Positions 13,463 to 14,089 of a stretch of DNA of 14,089 nucleotides are shown one piece after another. Where the stretch lies: assembly GCA_037441725.1 (NCBI GenBank), contig JBBIRT010000085.1, positions 1-14,089 of the forward strand, in the 5' to 3' direction. A model generated the notes under the pieces. That model saw only the letters and a program-made list of their open reading frames with translations. It was not told the origin of the DNA and did no database searches. The translations under genes were made by a program, and so were the position numbers. Origin of the DNA: JBBIRT01 sp037441725 (lineage in GTDB: Bacteria > Desulfobacterota > BSN033 > UBA1163). Position 1 is the first letter of the stretch; each line of letters opens with the position of its first letter.

Positions 13463-14089
13463 ATGATGAGATCAGAAAGATTAAAAATAGTTCATGGGTG
13501 GAAAATCATTTTATTGATGCCCTTATTACTCTGGGGATGTGGTTCAAGCGGGTCCCACCCTGCAAAGGAGACTGTCAATTCTCCCTCTTCCATCCTGGAA
13601 GAGAAGGTGGTGGAGGTGATAGAGGTTCATCCAAGTCCCCTCTTCTATACCATCGAAGCCGTAGGGAGTCTCAAAACCATTGAGGATGTGATTCTCAGTC
13701 CTAAACGATCAGGGATCATTAAAAACATTTTGGTAAAAGAAGGAGATCGGGTCAGGAGGGGTCAAGTTCTGGTTCAGCTCGATGATGTGGATGCAAGGCT
13801 TCAGGTGGAGAGGGCAGAGGCCTTATTGAAACAAGCTGAAACCACCCTTGAGACTGATCAGAACACATTGACCCGGTATCAGAGACTCTTGGAGATGAAG
13901 GTCATTCCTCAACAGACTTACGATGACCTTAAACTTCGAGTAAAGTTAGATGAGGTGAGATTGGAATTAGCTAAGACCGAGCTGGAGATGGCCAAGCAGA
14001 ATTTATTGGACCATCAGATCGTTTCGCCGATTGAGGGGATGGTTGATCTCATGATCGCAGCGCTTGGAGAACATGTGAATGTTGCTCCG
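13463..14089 (+). CDS. Efflux pump periplasmic adaptor lipoprotein (HlyD/AcrA family), 3' end outside window
   Basis: An open frame of 209 codons runs to the window end without a stop. The product is a membrane fusion protein linking an inner-membrane pump to the TolC-type channel. Signal sequence KIILLMPLLLWGC gives a lipobox with Cys26 as the lipidation site; Trp before Gly is an unusual residue there. Next come a first beta strand set (YTIEAVGSLKTIEDVILSPK), the lipoyl half-motif VKEGDRVRRGQVLVQLDD (91-108), an alpha-hairpin coiled coil (about 109-184, turning near MKVIPQQTYDDL) and the returning strand IVSPIEGMVD (186-195). The start is ATG 13463 or the adjacent ATG 13466, with AAGGG upstream. 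The pump gene must lie beyond the window, so RND versus ABC type is open. Confidence 0.9.
   Translation, partial: MMRSERLKIVHGWKIILLMPLLLWGCGSSGSHPAKETVNSPSSILEEKVVEVIEVHPSPLFYTIEAVGSLKTIEDVILSPKRSGIIKNILVKEGDRVRRGQVLVQLDDVDARLQVERAEALLKQAETTLETDQNTLTRYQRLLEMKVIPQQTYDDLKLRVKLDEVRLELAKTELEMAKQNLLDHQIVSPIEGMVDLMIAALGEHVNVAP

Noticed and set aside
13498..13683. 61-codon + strand frame at the start of the adaptor gene
   Set aside because: It is out of frame with the continuous adaptor reading that contains the lipobox and lipoyl motif and runs to the window end.

Overview
The window reads as a chromosomal segment of a diderm (outer-membrane-bearing) bacterium of moderate GC. A TolC-family channel, a lipoprotein efflux adaptor, a heptosyltransferase-type GT9 enzyme and an M23 endopeptidase all point to a Gram-negative envelope. 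The gene mix (EndoQ, DUF763, a radical SAM protein of the AmmeMemoRadiSam type, a free-standing EF-Tu domain-2-like protein) suggests an anaerobic, possibly thermotolerant lineage near Desulfobacterota. That placement is an inference from gene content. Every supported gene is on the + strand, tightly packed, usually with AGGAG-type ribosome binding sites. I saw no rRNA, tRNA, CRISPR array or insertion sequence.

Layout: (1) 1-378: the probable tail of an upstream gene and a small zinc-ribbon-like protein. (2) 379-626: the largest gene-free stretch (248 nt), AT-rich, with a candidate terminator, a candidate promoter and several inverted repeats in what would be the galT leader. (3) 627-6046: a tight run of galT-like sugar-phosphate nucleotidyltransferase, membrane-anchored M23 peptidase, lone receiver protein, BON-like protein, TPR protein, GT9 glycosyltransferase and EF-Tu domain-2-like protein; the M23, receiver, BON, TPR and GT9 genes suggest envelope work. 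(4) 6117-11337: a radical SAM protein followed by RadC, DUF763, EndoQ and a DUF72 TIM-barrel protein. The last four look like a DNA-damage-processing cassette, and EndoQ ends in QLRLF, which matches the bacterial beta-clamp binding consensus. (5) 11338-14089: a TetR-family regulator with a strong promoter overlapped by phased palindromic half-sites, then a TolC-family channel and an efflux adaptor lipoprotein cut off by the window end. This is an efflux operon that is probably autoregulated.

Most interesting: the RadC-DUF763-EndoQ-DUF72 cluster, the putative clamp-binding tail on EndoQ, the phased operator array of the TetR/efflux operon, and the repeated AAGGGTT/AACCCTT arms that could mask the ribosome binding site of the adaptor gene. 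None of these was tested by a search; all rest on reading the sequence.
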